Source of the DNA: Paraburkholderia hiiakae
GTDB lineage: Bacteria > Pseudomonadota > Gammaproteobacteria > Burkholderiales > Burkholderiaceae
Assembly (NCBI RefSeq): GCF_904848665.1
Contig: NZ_CAJHCQ010000015.1
Location: 62,001-126,000, forward strand
Direction: 5' to 3'
Length of the DNA: 64,000 nt
Shown: piece after piece, positions 18,143-26,984 of the stretch
Layout: the number at the start of each line of letters is the position of its first letter
Position numbering within the stretch: position 1 is the first letter of the stretch
The notes under the pieces: model-generated
What the model saw: only the letters and a program-made list of their open reading frames with translations
The model's database searches: none
Told to the model about the DNA's origin: nothing
Position numbers and translations under genes: made by a program

Positions 18143-18170
18143 TATCGATGAAACGCCGAAGGAGCCCGCG

Positions 18171-19082
18171 ATGGAACTCAAGCAACTGCGCTATTTCGTG
18201 GCCGTCGCGGAAGAACTGCATTTCGGGCGCGCGGCGCGCCGGCTCTTCATCTCGCAGCCGGCGCTGAGCTTCGACATCCGCAAGTTCGAGGAGCAGCTAG
18301 GCGTGCAACTGCTCGAACGCACCAACAAGGCCGTGGCGCTGACCAACGCGGGCAACGTGCTGCTCGAGGAGGCGCGGCGGCTGCTGGAGCAGGCCGACGA
18401 AGTGCGGCGCATCGCGGCGCGCTCCGCGCACGGGCTGGCGGGGCGGCTGCGCATCGGCTTCGTCAATTCGATGCTTTATCGCGGGCTGCCGGAAGCGGTG
18501 CGGCGTTTCGAGGCCGATCATCCCGCCGTGGAAGTGGTGCTGCGCGAGATGAACACGGCCGAGCAGGTGCAGGCGCTGCAACGCCTGCAGATCGATTTGG
18601 GCTTCGCGCACTGGGGGCGCTTTCCGGCCGAGGTGCAAACGGAGGTGCTGTTTTCCGAGCCATTTCTTTGCTGCCTGCCGGAAGGGCATAGGCTTGCGCG
18701 CAGGCGGCGTATCGAACTTGGCACGCTCGCGCGCGAGCCGTTCATCCTGTTTCCGCGCTCGGTGTCGCCGCATTATCACGACCAGATTATCGCGACCTGC
18801 GTGGAGGCCGGTTTCAGCCCGCAGATTCGCCACGAAGCGCGGCTCTGGCAAACCGTCGTTACGATGGTGGAGTTCGGCATGGGCGTCGCGCTCGTACCCG
18901 CCGCGCTCGGGGCGACCGGCGGCGGGCGCGTGGTGTTCCGGCCGTTGGCTAGCAATCCTTATGAATCGCAGGTGTTAAGGCTCGTGCGCAGTGGGGAAGC
19001 GAATGCGCTGGCGCAGGGATTTGCGCACTATCTTGGGGGGCGCAAAGAAAACAGGGCGGCCGCCACGCCGCCCCGGGCTTGA
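18171..19082 (+). CDS. LysR-family transcriptional regulator of the CoA-transferase operon
   Basis: The protein has 303 residues. The N-terminus MELKQLRYFVAVAEELHFGRAARRL is the CbnR/CatR-like LysR helix-turn-helix. The effector domain follows from about residue 90, with a PRSVSPHYHDQI segment typical of the aromatic-degradation branch. It is divergent from the acyl-CoA dehydrogenase/CoA-transferase/transporter operon and is its likely activator. The co-inducer is unknown. Confidence 0.88.
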   Translation: MELKQLRYFVAVAEELHFGRAARRLFISQPALSFDIRKFEEQLGVQLLERTNKAVALTNAGNVLLEEARRLLEQADEVRRIAARSAHGLAGRLRIGFVNSMLYRGLPEAVRRFEADHPAVEVVLREMNTAEQVQALQRLQIDLGFAHWGRFPAEVQTEVLFSEPFLCCLPEGHRLARRRRIELGTLAREPFILFPRSVSPHYHDQIIATCVEAGFSPQIRHEARLWQTVVTMVEFGMGVALVPAALGATGGGRVVFRPLASNPYESQVLRLVRSGEANALAQGFAHYLGGRKENRAAATPPRA

Positions 19083-19092
19083 ACGCGAGACC

Positions 19093-21645
19093 TCAACCGC
19101 AAGTCCCGATCTCTCCGCACGCCGTGCAGAAGTCACACCCATCTTTGCGGATCACCGCATTCGCGCCGCACGAACCGCACTTGCGGCCGAGCATCGCATG
19201 GGCAAACGCGTGCTGCGTATCGGCGGGCAGCGCGTTGTCGCCAGCCAGCACCTGGTCGCCGGGCTGCTCCGCGCCGGCCCGCGCGTTGCCGGTGAATTGC
19301 GTGGCGAGCGCACCGTCGCGCCGCTGCGCGAGCAGCCGTGATGGAACTTGCCGGTCCTCGGCATCGAGAAAGCCGCGCCGGTGCAGGATTTGCTGGATCG
19401 CGTAGGCGATGGCCGCGACCTCGGAGTCGTGCCACAGCGGAATGCGCCGCCCGTCGAGGCGTTGCGTCTCGCCATAGCGCACCTGGCCGCGATCCCACGA
19501 GACCTTGCGCAAGTCCTGCAGGTTGCGCGCGACGAAGCCGCCACGCGCCGCGAGCGAGAGCGAACGCATGGTCGCGGTGATCCATTGCTGTTGCTCGTCG
19601 CGCTGGCCCACGGGGATAAAGAATTCGATAGGCCGCTCGATCGTCACCGCTTCGCCGCCCACCTGGCCGGTCACTTCGAGGAAGGACACCGCGACGTAGA
19701 GCGACACCTTGCCCGTCTGCGTGATGTACTCGATTTTCTCGATCACGGCGGGCAACTCGCCCTTGGGCCGATGATCGATCGCGACCCGCAGCGGGTCCAG
19801 CATCGCGTCGCCGAGCGCGTCGTCGGCGGTTGCCGCGGCTTCGGGCGGCAGCGTTTGCAGCACTGCGCCAAGCGTTTCGTTGGGCCGGTACGTGGCGAGT
19901 CCCTTGAGGCCGCGCCGCCATGCGTCGAGATAGAGGTTCTCGAAGTCTTCGAACGGATAGTCGGCGGGGACGTTGACGGTCTTGGAGATCGATGTATCGA
20001 CATACGGCTGCACCGCCGCCATCATCGCCACGTGTTCCTGCGCGCTCATTTCCAGCGCGCTCACGAAATACGCGGGCAGGCTGTTCACGTCGCCGCCCAG
20101 TTCGCGATACACGCGCCACGCGTGGTCTTCGACGTTGAACGTTTCGCGGCTGCCGTCGGCCATGCGGCGCGTGCGCTGGTAGGTCCACGAGAACGCAGGC
20201 TCGATGCCGTTCGAGACATTGTCGGCGAATGCGAGGCTCACCGTGCCCGTGGGCGCGATGGAAAGCAGATGGCTGTTGCGGATGCCGTGGGTGCGGATCT
20301 CGGCCTTGAGGTCGTCGGGCAGGCGTGAGGCGAAGGTGCCTGCTTCGAGGTACGTATTCGCGTCGAAAAGCGGGAACGCGCCGCGCTCTTGCGCGAGTTC
20401 GACCGATGCGCGATAGGCGGCGTCGCGCATCGTGCGTCCCACGCGCGCGCCGAATGCGCACCCTTCGGGCGAGTTGTAGCGGATGCCGAGCATCACGAGC
20501 GTGTCGCCGAGTCCCGTAAAGCCCACGCCGATACGCCGCTTGGCCGCCGCTTCAGCCTGCTGCTCGGTCAGCGGCCAGAGCGTGGCGTCGAGCACGTCGT
20601 CCAGAAAGCGCACCTGGATGCGTGTGCGTTCGGCGAGCTGATCCCAGTCGAAATCTGCCTTGCCTCCACGCAGTTGCGCGAACGGTTCGGTCACGAAGCG
20701 CGTCAGGTCGAGCGGTCCGAGGTTGCAGCAACCATAGGCGGGCAGCGGCTGCTCGCCGCATGGGTTGGTCGCGCGGATGCTTTCGAGCGCGCGCAGATTG
20801 TTGTCCTCGTTCATGCGCGAAATGAACACCACGCCTGGCTCAGCCACGTCGTAGGTCGAGCGCATGATCGCGTCCCACAGCGCGCGGGCGCGCGTTTCGG
20901 CGTAGACCCACAGGCCGTCGTCGCGGCGCTGCAGGTCGCCCGAAGCGCGTAGCGCGGGCGAGGGCTCGGCGCGATGCACGAGCTGCCAGGGCGCGTCGTT
21001 TTCCACGGCGCGCATGAATTCGTCGGTCACCGCGACCGAGACATTGAAGTTGTTCCAGCGCCCCTTCGAGTGCTTGGCCTCGATGAATTCCGGCAGATCG
21101 GGGTGATCGCAGTCGAGCACGGCCATCTGCGCGCCGCGCCGCGAGCCCGCACTTTCCACGGTGCGGCACGAGGCGTCGAACACGTCGATATAGCTGCACG
21201 GGCCCGATGCGCTCGATCCCGTCGACTTCACGTGCGCGCCGCGCGGGCGGATCGACGAAAAGTTGTAGCCCACGCCTCCGCCGCGCCGCATGGTTTCGGC
21301 GGCCTGCAGCAGCGCGACGTAGATGCCGGGGCGGCCCTCGTCGTCCACGCCCTGGATGCTGTCGCCCACCGGCTGAACGAAGCAGTTGATCAACGTGGCT
21401 TCGATGCCGGCGCCCGCCGCGCTCATGATCCGCCCCGCGCCGAGCGCGCCGTTGCGCAGGTTGTCGACGAAACGCGCCTCGACCTCGGCGCGCAGCGCGG
21501 GCGGCTCGACCTGCGCGACGCCGCGCGCGACGCGGTGGTAGATGTCGTCGGCGGTTTGCTCGTCACCTTTGGCGTACTTTTCGAGCATCACGTCGAGCGA
21601 GAACCGCTGCGGGGGAAACGGGAGCGGGGGCGTGTTTTCTGCCAT
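19093..21645 (-). CDS. nrdJ: Adenosylcobalamin-dependent (class II) ribonucleoside-diphosphate reductase
   Basis: The protein has 850 residues. It makes deoxyribonucleotides by a radical started from adenosylcobalamin. Landmarks are SCRTVESAGSRRGAQMAVLD, the active-site loop ATNPCGEQPLPAYGCCNLGP, TQTGKVSLYVAV, and a C-terminal zinc-ribbon-like tail with CGSCGANAVIRKDGCDFC ending CGEIGTCG. The ATG at 21645 was chosen because upstream codons look non-coding and the family N-terminus (PQRFSLDVMLEKYA) follows at once. The end is 10 bp from the convergent lysR gene. Its cofactor links it to the cobalamin locus at 48.7-64 kb. Confidence 0.93.
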   Translation of the reverse strand: MAENTPPLPFPPQRFSLDVMLEKYAKGDEQTADDIYHRVARGVAQVEPPALRAEVEARFVDNLRNGALGAGRIMSAAGAGIEATLINCFVQPVGDSIQGVDDEGRPGIYVALLQAAETMRRGGGVGYNFSSIRPRGAHVKSTGSSASGPCSYIDVFDASCRTVESAGSRRGAQMAVLDCDHPDLPEFIEAKHSKGRWNNFNVSVAVTDEFMRAVENDAPWQLVHRAEPSPALRASGDLQRRDDGLWVYAETRARALWDAIMRSTYDVAEPGVVFISRMNEDNNLRALESIRATNPCGEQPLPAYGCCNLGPLDLTRFVTEPFAQLRGGKADFDWDQLAERTRIQVRFLDDVLDATLWPLTEQQAEAAAKRRIGVGFTGLGDTLVMLGIRYNSPEGCAFGARVGRTMRDAAYRASVELAQERGAFPLFDANTYLEAGTFASRLPDDLKAEIRTHGIRNSHLLSIAPTGTVSLAFADNVSNGIEPAFSWTYQRTRRMADGSRETFNVEDHAWRVYRELGGDVNSLPAYFVSALEMSAQEHVAMMAAVQPYVDTSISKTVNVPADYPFEDFENLYLDAWRRGLKGLATYRPNETLGAVLQTLPPEAAATADDALGDAMLDPLRVAIDHRPKGELPAVIEKIEYITQTGKVSLYVAVSFLEVTGQVGGEAVTIERPIEFFIPVGQRDEQQQWITATMRSLSLAARGGFVARNLQDLRKVSWDRGQVRYGETQRLDGRRIPLWHDSEVAAIAYAIQQILHRRGFLDAEDRQVPSRLLAQRRDGALATQFTGNARAGAEQPGDQVLAGDNALPADTQHAFAHAMLGRKCGSCGANAVIRKDGCDFCTACGEIGTCG

Positions 21646-21891
21646 GGCCGGGCCTCGCGAAGCGCCGCGCGGGCGGCGTCGGTTGAAGGGCGTTGGAACG
21701 GGGTGTGCAGCGCAGCGGCTGTGCCGCGACCGTTCAACCTTACCCCAGCGGCGCCCGGCGTGCACGGCGACGCGAGCGCGCATGCGGCGGCGCCGGAGCA
21801 TGCCGGTGTCGCGGCGGCGAGGGCGGGTCTGCGGTTACACTGCTCCCGGCTGCACGCGAGCACAGAATGTGGAGACGGGAAAGGAGACTGG

Positions 21892-22383
21892 ATGACGAAC
21901 GAAGCGGCGCTCGTGGTCTACCGCGACACGGTGCGCGCGGAGTGGGTCGATTACAACGGCCACCTGCGCGACGCGTTCTACATGCTGATCTACAGCTACG
22001 CGACCGACGCGCTGCTCGACGCCATCGGGCTCGATGCCGCCGTGCGAGAGGCGCGCGGGCGGTCGATGTACACGCTGGAAGCGCACCTGAACTATCTCCG
22101 CGAGATCAAGGAGGGCGCACAGGTGCGCGTCGACGTCCGGGTGATCGAGCACGACGCGAAACGCGTGCGCCTGTATCTGGAGATGTTCGCGGGCGATACT
22201 CACGCTGCGGGGGCCTTGCCCGTCTCGGCGAGCGAGCAATTGCTCCTGCATGTGGACCGCTCGGGCCCGCGCGCAGCGGCCTTCGACGCCGATGTGCTCG
22301 CGCGGGTGGCGGCGTTGTGTGCGGCATCGGCGGCCTTTGCGCCGCGCCATGCCGCGCGGGCTATTTCGCTCGCGCCTCGTTGA
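21892..22383 (+). CDS. Hotdog-fold thioesterase family protein
   Basis: The protein has 163 residues. The segment VRAEWVDYNGHLRDAFYMLIYSYATDALLD is the hotdog motif of the 4-hydroxybenzoyl-CoA thioesterase/YbgC type, with the acid/amide site in VDYNGH. It resembles thioesterases linked to carnitine or betainyl-CoA metabolism. An AAGGAG ribosome-binding site lies 7 nt before the ATG at 21892. It is divergent from nrdJ. The acyl-CoA substrate is unknown. Confidence 0.8.
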   Translation: MTNEAALVVYRDTVRAEWVDYNGHLRDAFYMLIYSYATDALLDAIGLDAAVREARGRSMYTLEAHLNYLREIKEGAQVRVDVRVIEHDAKRVRLYLEMFAGDTHAAGALPVSASEQLLLHVDRSGPRAAAFDADVLARVAALCAASAAFAPRHAARAISLAPR

Positions 22384-22408
22384 GGGCGTTCAGGCGACGT
22401 CGCTGCGC

Positions 22409-22705
22409 TTACTTCAGTTCCGCGCCGATGAGGTCGCCGAACACTTCGGCTGCGATCATGACGGAGGCATTGAGCGGGGCGGGGCGTTCGGCCGGTTTGA
22501 ACACGGCGTCGCCCCGGCGGATTTTGCGGCGCGAGACGGCGCAGGTGCCCGAGGAATGCGCCGAGCGGCGGCGCCAGCGCTGTTCGCCATAATGGCAGCG
22601 CCCGGGTTCGACCCAGCGGATTACCAGCGCCGTATCCGTCTGCTCGAGTATCTCGATACGCTCACCGTTGGCTCCGTCAAGCGAGAGGCACGCTTTTTTC
22701 TTCAT
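22409..22705 (-). CDS. DUF3331 domain protein
   Basis: The protein has 98 residues. It has the DUF3331 pattern: LVIRWVEPGRCHYGEQRW, then SGTCAVSRRKIRRGDAVFKP, with Cys and His residues that might bind metal. The family is known mainly from Burkholderia-type genomes and has no assigned function. The ATG at 22705 is preceded by a CGGAG site at proper spacing; longer in-frame starts exist up to 22801. It is convergent with the thioesterase gene. Confidence 0.75.
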   Translation of the reverse strand: MKKKACLSLDGANGERIEILEQTDTALVIRWVEPGRCHYGEQRWRRRSAHSSGTCAVSRRKIRRGDAVFKPAERPAPLNASVMIAAEVFGDLIGAELK

Positions 22706-23087
22706 TGTCGGCTCCGTAAGTGTGGTGCCGCGAATGTAGTCCTGCGCGCGAACAAGTGCCATTCTGTCGCCGTTGAAACACCATTCCATTATCAGCAACA
22801 ATTGCCCTGCGACACGTTGCGATTAACGAAGGAATGGGGGTTTGCGGCTGATTAGGGTCGACATCTCGAATTTGTGCAACGCACTGTTGTACGTAACGCG
22901 ACATCGAGTGGCTCGAAAACGGGCGCCTGGAGGGCGTTCCAGGGTGGGGACGGAACGGCTGGGACGGATGTGAATCTGAGGAAAGACCGGCCGGTTTGAT
23001 TGACTTGCTGCACTGCGTTGACTTGCTGCATTGCGTGTGCGCCGCCACGAAACCCGAGCACTTGTTTTTGAATTTTCACGAGGTTAC
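22706..23087. other. 382-bp intergenic region
   Basis: The region lies between the DUF3331 gene and the permease gene, which diverge. No gene or convincing promoter could be assigned. An 18-bp tandem duplication at 23000-23035 is the only clear structure. Confidence 0.5.
23000..23035. repeat. Two-copy 18-bp tandem repeat
   Basis: TTGACTTGCTGCACTGCG at 23000-23017 is followed at once by a copy with one change (C to T) at 23018-23035. It lies 52 bp before the permease start. TTGACT resembles a -35 element, so the duplication may double a promoter half. Confidence 0.6.
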
Positions 23088-24155
23088 ATGATTCATCGTC
23101 CGCCTGCTCCGAACTCCGCAAACGAGCAGAAAATCCAGCGCGCCGCCTCCGCGGTGCTGTACGCCACGCTCGTGCTGCTGGCGCTGTGGATCGTGCGCGA
23201 GTTCCTGCCCGCCGTGGCCTGGGCGAGCGTCTTCGCCATCGTGCTGTGGCCCACCTATCAGGCGATCGAGCACCGCGCCTGGTTCAAGGGCCGCATGACA
23301 TTGATCGCCACGCTGCTCACGGCCGCGATCGGCCTTCTCGTGCTCCTGCCGATCGCCATCACCGCCATTCAGGCCGGTGGCGAGGCTCACGAGCTGTACC
23401 TCTGGCTGCGCGACGCCCAGGAGAACGGCGTCCCGGTGCCCGACTTCGTGTCGCATCTGCCGGTGGGCAACCGCCAGGTGAGCGACTGGTGGCAGGCCAA
23501 TCTCACCCAGCCGCTCAAGGCTTCTCCGGCCATGAAGAGCCTGCACGGCGACACGATTGCCTCGTTCGGCCGCCACTTCGGTGCGCGCGCCGCCCACGCC
23601 ACGATGACGTTCGGCTTCATGCTCGTCACGCTGTTCGTGATGTTCCGGGCGGGCCCGCGTCTTTCAGCCACGATGATGCGCGGTGCGCGCCGCGCCTTCG
23701 GTCCCGATGGCGCGCAGCTCCTGCAGCGCATGGCTGCCGCCGTGCGCGCCACGGTCACGGGGCTCGTGGTCGTGGGCCTCGGCGAGGGCGTGCTGCTGGG
23801 CGCCGCTTATATCGCGACAGGCGTGCCCCATGCGGCGCTGCTCGCCACCGTGACCGCCATCGCGGCCATGCTGCCGTTTTGCGCGCCCATCGTGTTCTGC
23901 GGCGCGGCGCTGTGGCTCGTCATTCAGGGTTCGTTGATCGCCGCTGCCGCGCTCGCGGTCTGGGGATTCGTGGTGGTGTTCGTCGCTGAGCATTTCGTGC
24001 GGCCCGTGCTGATCGGCAATTCCACGCGCCTGCCGTTTCTGCTCGTGCTGTTCGGCATTCTGGGCGGGGCGACGACCTTCGGCCTGATCGGCATCTTCAT
24101 CGGCCCGGCGCTCATGACCGTGCTGATGGTGCTTTGGGTGAATTGGGCGGAGTGA
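23088..24155 (+). CDS. AI-2E family (PerM-like) membrane permease
   Basis: The protein has 355 residues with about eight hydrophobic helices. Landmarks are AVAWASVFAIVLWPTYQ at the start, a long amphipathic middle, and the C-terminal family block HFVRPVLIGNSTRLPFLLVLFGILGG with GLIGIFIGPALM. This family includes exporters of AI-2-like molecules and Na+/H+ antiporters, so function cannot be fixed. The ATG at 23088 was preferred to upstream GTG/TTG codons because the hydrophobic fold begins shortly after. Confidence 0.87.
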   Translation: MIHRPPAPNSANEQKIQRAASAVLYATLVLLALWIVREFLPAVAWASVFAIVLWPTYQAIEHRAWFKGRMTLIATLLTAAIGLLVLLPIAITAIQAGGEAHELYLWLRDAQENGVPVPDFVSHLPVGNRQVSDWWQANLTQPLKASPAMKSLHGDTIASFGRHFGARAAHATMTFGFMLVTLFVMFRAGPRLSATMMRGARRAFGPDGAQLLQRMAAAVRATVTGLVVVGLGEGVLLGAAYIATGVPHAALLATVTAIAAMLPFCAPIVFCGAALWLVIQGSLIAAAALAVWGFVVVFVAEHFVRPVLIGNSTRLPFLLVLFGILGGATTFGLIGIFIGPALMTVLMVLWVNWAE

Positions 24156-24191
24156 TACTCGCCTCGCCACGAGGCGCCCCGCGCGCCTCGC

Positions 24192-25046
24192 TCAGCGGAA
24201 GCAGGCCAGCGTGTACTTGAGCGCGGCCGGCAGCAGTTCGCGCCACACCGGCCATACGTGGCCGCCGTCCACGATGCGCAGCGCCGCCGTATTGCCCGCC
24301 TCGCGCAGCCGCGTGTAGAGCAGCGACGACTCGGCCTGGATCACGAGGTCGTCGTCGCCGGCGGCGATGAAGAACGGCACGCGCCAGGGCCGCGCGAAAT
24401 ACGGCTTCCAGAGCGCCGGATAGTTGAGCGTGCGCCAGATCTGCGCGTCGAACTGATGATCGCCGAACACGCCCACGTGACGCGCCGCCGAGCTGGGCGG
24501 CGGGTCGCCTGCGTAGACCGCCGGCGAAAGCAGCAGCGTGCCGCAGAACATGTCGGGGTGCTCCAGCGTGTAGCGCAGCGCGCCGAACCCGCCCATCGAC
24601 ACACCGCCGATCGCGCGCCCATCGCGCGCGTCGTCCACCGCGAAGTGCGACTCGATCTCGGGCAGCAGGTCCTGGAAGAACGCCGTCTCCATCTTTTCCT
24701 TGCGATCGACGTACCACTCGGTGCCGCCCTGCGGCATCACGATCACCACGGGCGGGATCTCGTGGCGGGCGATCAGCGTGTCTGCGGTGGTCTGGAGCTG
24801 GCCTTGCGTGACCCAGTCCATGGGCTCGCCGTTGTTGCCATGCAGGAGATAGAGCACCGGGTAGCGGCGCTCATCGGCGCGATAGCCGTTCGGCAGGTAC
24901 ACCACATAGGGCCACTCGCGGTTGAGCGCCGCCGAGTGGAACGTGCGGACAGCGATCGTACTCGCCGCAGCCGGCGCCGCCAGCGTGACGAATGCCGCGC
25001 ATGAGAGTGCGAGCGAGAGCAGCGCGGTGCGAAGGAGTCTGCGCAT
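24192..25046 (-). CDS. Exported alpha/beta-hydrolase esterase (esterase D/tributyrin esterase-like)
   Basis: The protein has 284 residues and starts with a signal peptide ending near AAPAAAS. The esterase D-like fold shows YVVYLPNGYRADERRYPVLYLLHG, the nucleophile elbow GGVSMGGFGALR, an Asp in AAGDDDLV and the His in VDGGHVWPVW. It should act in the periplasm or outside on short acyl esters. An upstream in-frame ATG pair near 25094 would lengthen the signal peptide. It is convergent with the permease gene. Confidence 0.85.
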   Translation of the reverse strand: MRRLLRTALLSLALSCAAFVTLAAPAAASTIAVRTFHSAALNREWPYVVYLPNGYRADERRYPVLYLLHGNNGEPMDWVTQGQLQTTADTLIARHEIPPVVIVMPQGGTEWYVDRKEKMETAFFQDLLPEIESHFAVDDARDGRAIGGVSMGGFGALRYTLEHPDMFCGTLLLSPAVYAGDPPPSSAARHVGVFGDHQFDAQIWRTLNYPALWKPYFARPWRVPFFIAAGDDDLVIQAESSLLYTRLREAGNTAALRIVDGGHVWPVWRELLPAALKYTLACFR

Positions 25047-25173
25047 GGCAGGGACATCGAGGACGGTGGCGCGCCGGCGGCGCGGGGTCATCATGCTAAC
25101 AGCCGCTCGTGCGCGCCGGAAGCCGTGATCGGCGAGCCGGGCGCGCAGTTCACTGGCTGCGAACGGCGTCGTG

Positions 25174-26271
25174 TCAGGCGGAAGCTTTGGCGCGCGAAGG
25201 CAGCAGACGCTTGAGCGGGTCGGACGCACGCGCGACGAGCAGCAGCGCGGTGATCGCGACGGCGTCGGCGCACAGGCCGAGCGGCACGTTCAGATAGCCA
25301 TCGGTGTACCAGTAGAGCAGCGAATCGACCGTGAGTGAAATGACGGCGCCGGCCACGAACGAGAGCATCCCCTTGCGGCCGACCAGGCCCACCCAAGGCA
25401 GCGCATGCGCCACGCGCTTCGCCCAGCCGAGCCGGATGACATGCGCCGTGAGCCACGCGATGCCAAGGAAGTTGAGCGCGCGAAACCACGCGAGATTGCG
25501 CTTGAAGTCGCCGTCGAGCGCGACGTTGCCGAGCTGCAGGCGATAGATCGCGGCGCCCGCCACGACGGCAAGTGCGGCGAGCGTCACGAGCGCGCCGAAA
25601 CGGTGTGTGCTGACCCGCTGGAACACCGGTTGCGCCTGCGCGATCACGCCGAGCACGAACATCAGCTGCCAGCCGAACGGGTTGAAGTCCCATTGCACGT
25701 CTTCGACGTGCGGCAACCACGGCGCCAGGTGCGCAGCGGCGCCCCAGAGCAAGAGGCTCACGGCGAGCAGCAGCCACGGCCGCGTGCGCGCGAGCGGCAG
25801 CGCGAGCGGTGCGGCGAGGGCGAAGCACGCATACATCGGCAGCACGCCGGCCAGATAGGGCTGGCGGCGCAGCAGCACGATGTCGCGCAATGCAGCGGCA
25901 GGCGCGAGCGTGAGATCGTCGAGATCGGTGGTGGCGAGGTTGGGCGCATCCACGTTGCACGCTACGAGAATCGCGGTGACGAGCAGCATCAACAGCGCCG
26001 TCACGACGAACGCGCGGTAGATCTCGAATGCACGCTTGATGAAGCGCTGCCGCGCCGCGGCTTCAGTGCGACGCGCGCAGAGCGTGGCCCACGCAGTGGC
26101 TGTGGCGAAGCCGCCGAGGAAGACGAACACCTCGGCGGCGTCGCACAGTGCGTAGGCGTGCAGCGTGACGCGCGAGACGATGCTGCCGCCGATGTGATCG
26201 ACGACGATGATGAGCAGGACGAGGCCGCGGAAGAAATCGAGTTCGACTAGACGGTTGGATGACTTTGACAT
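25174..26271 (-). CDS. opgC: OpgC-like integral membrane protein
   Basis: The protein has 365 residues with about ten hydrophobic helices. It starts RLVELDFFRGLVLLIIVVDHIGG, the OpgC/acyltransferase-3-like opening with a conserved Arg-Gly and His. OpgC proteins succinylate osmoregulated periplasmic glucans at the inner membrane; that substrate is inferred from family only. The family GWQLMFVLG motif is present in the middle. No opgGH genes are in the window. It lies 127 bp upstream of the esterase gene on the same strand. Confidence 0.78.
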   Translation of the reverse strand: MSKSSNRLVELDFFRGLVLLIIVVDHIGGSIVSRVTLHAYALCDAAEVFVFLGGFATATAWATLCARRTEAAARQRFIKRAFEIYRAFVVTALLMLLVTAILVACNVDAPNLATTDLDDLTLAPAAALRDIVLLRRQPYLAGVLPMYACFALAAPLALPLARTRPWLLLAVSLLLWGAAAHLAPWLPHVEDVQWDFNPFGWQLMFVLGVIAQAQPVFQRVSTHRFGALVTLAALAVVAGAAIYRLQLGNVALDGDFKRNLAWFRALNFLGIAWLTAHVIRLGWAKRVAHALPWVGLVGRKGMLSFVAGAVISLTVDSLLYWYTDGYLNVPLGLCADAVAITALLLVARASDPLKRLLPSRAKASA

Positions 26272-26984
26272 GTTGGGGCAGCAGGCCGGGCCGGCATGGG
26301 GCGCACGAGGCAGCCGACGATGCAGACGGGCCGGGCGGGCAGATGCTGGAAGTACCTACCCGGAAAAATCAGGAATTCAGGAATTCGGGCGAGGTTCGCG
26401 GGGCGTCAAGCGCCAGGAACCGTGAAGCAGCCACCAGGGTGGTTGCACGACAAGCGCAGGAAAAGACCTGAAGAATACGCAAGGGTTCCCGTGAAACCGG
26501 GGTTTACGCTAACTACGCGGATACTACCGTAATTTCAAATACCTTTCAGTTAGCGCCGCCAGTGCGCCGTTCAAGTTTCCGGGGCATGTGCCGATAAGGC
26601 AGGGGAAGGGGCACGACCGTGCTGATGCGGCAAACGCCGCGCCGAGGCGGGTTTGGGCGCTTCCTTCTGGCCCTTTGGTAATGGATCGCGGGGCGACAAT
26701 TCGTGTATTTAACAGTTGTTTCAAAGTGTTCTCCCTGGGCTGATTCAGAGGAGTTGCGCTTTACAATGCCGGATCGATTTTGAGATGGCACGCTCGTTCG
26801 TTATTACAGCGATGGCGTGCGTTGAATATTTATCGCTCGGGATGCAGTCGATTTAGACACAGATCGAAGCGGATCGGCGCAGGCGAGCCGGAGCGCCAGG
26901 AGGGCGGGAGCGCGGCACACGCGGCAGACCGTCCCAGGCTCCACTCGCTGCATCGCACGGCGGCAGATGCCGCAGGAGAGAGCA
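26272..26984. other. 713-bp intergenic region with a sigma-28-type promoter
   Basis: No credible protein gene is seen. The region lies between opgC-like (minus) and the NlpD-like gene (plus). Its only recognised element is a flagellar-type promoter at 26571-26597 pointing toward the NlpD-like gene 388 nt away. The rest could be a long 5-prime leader or a small RNA. Confidence 0.5.
26571..26597 (+). promoter_or_regulatory. Sigma-28 (FliA)-type promoter
   Basis: TCAAGTTT at 26571-26578, an 11-nt spacer and GCCGATAA at 26590-26597. The FliA consensus is TAAAGTTT-N11-GCCGATAA, so 15 of 16 positions and the spacing match. Transcription would start near 26605 and run toward the NlpD-like lipoprotein gene. 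Confidence 0.7.
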
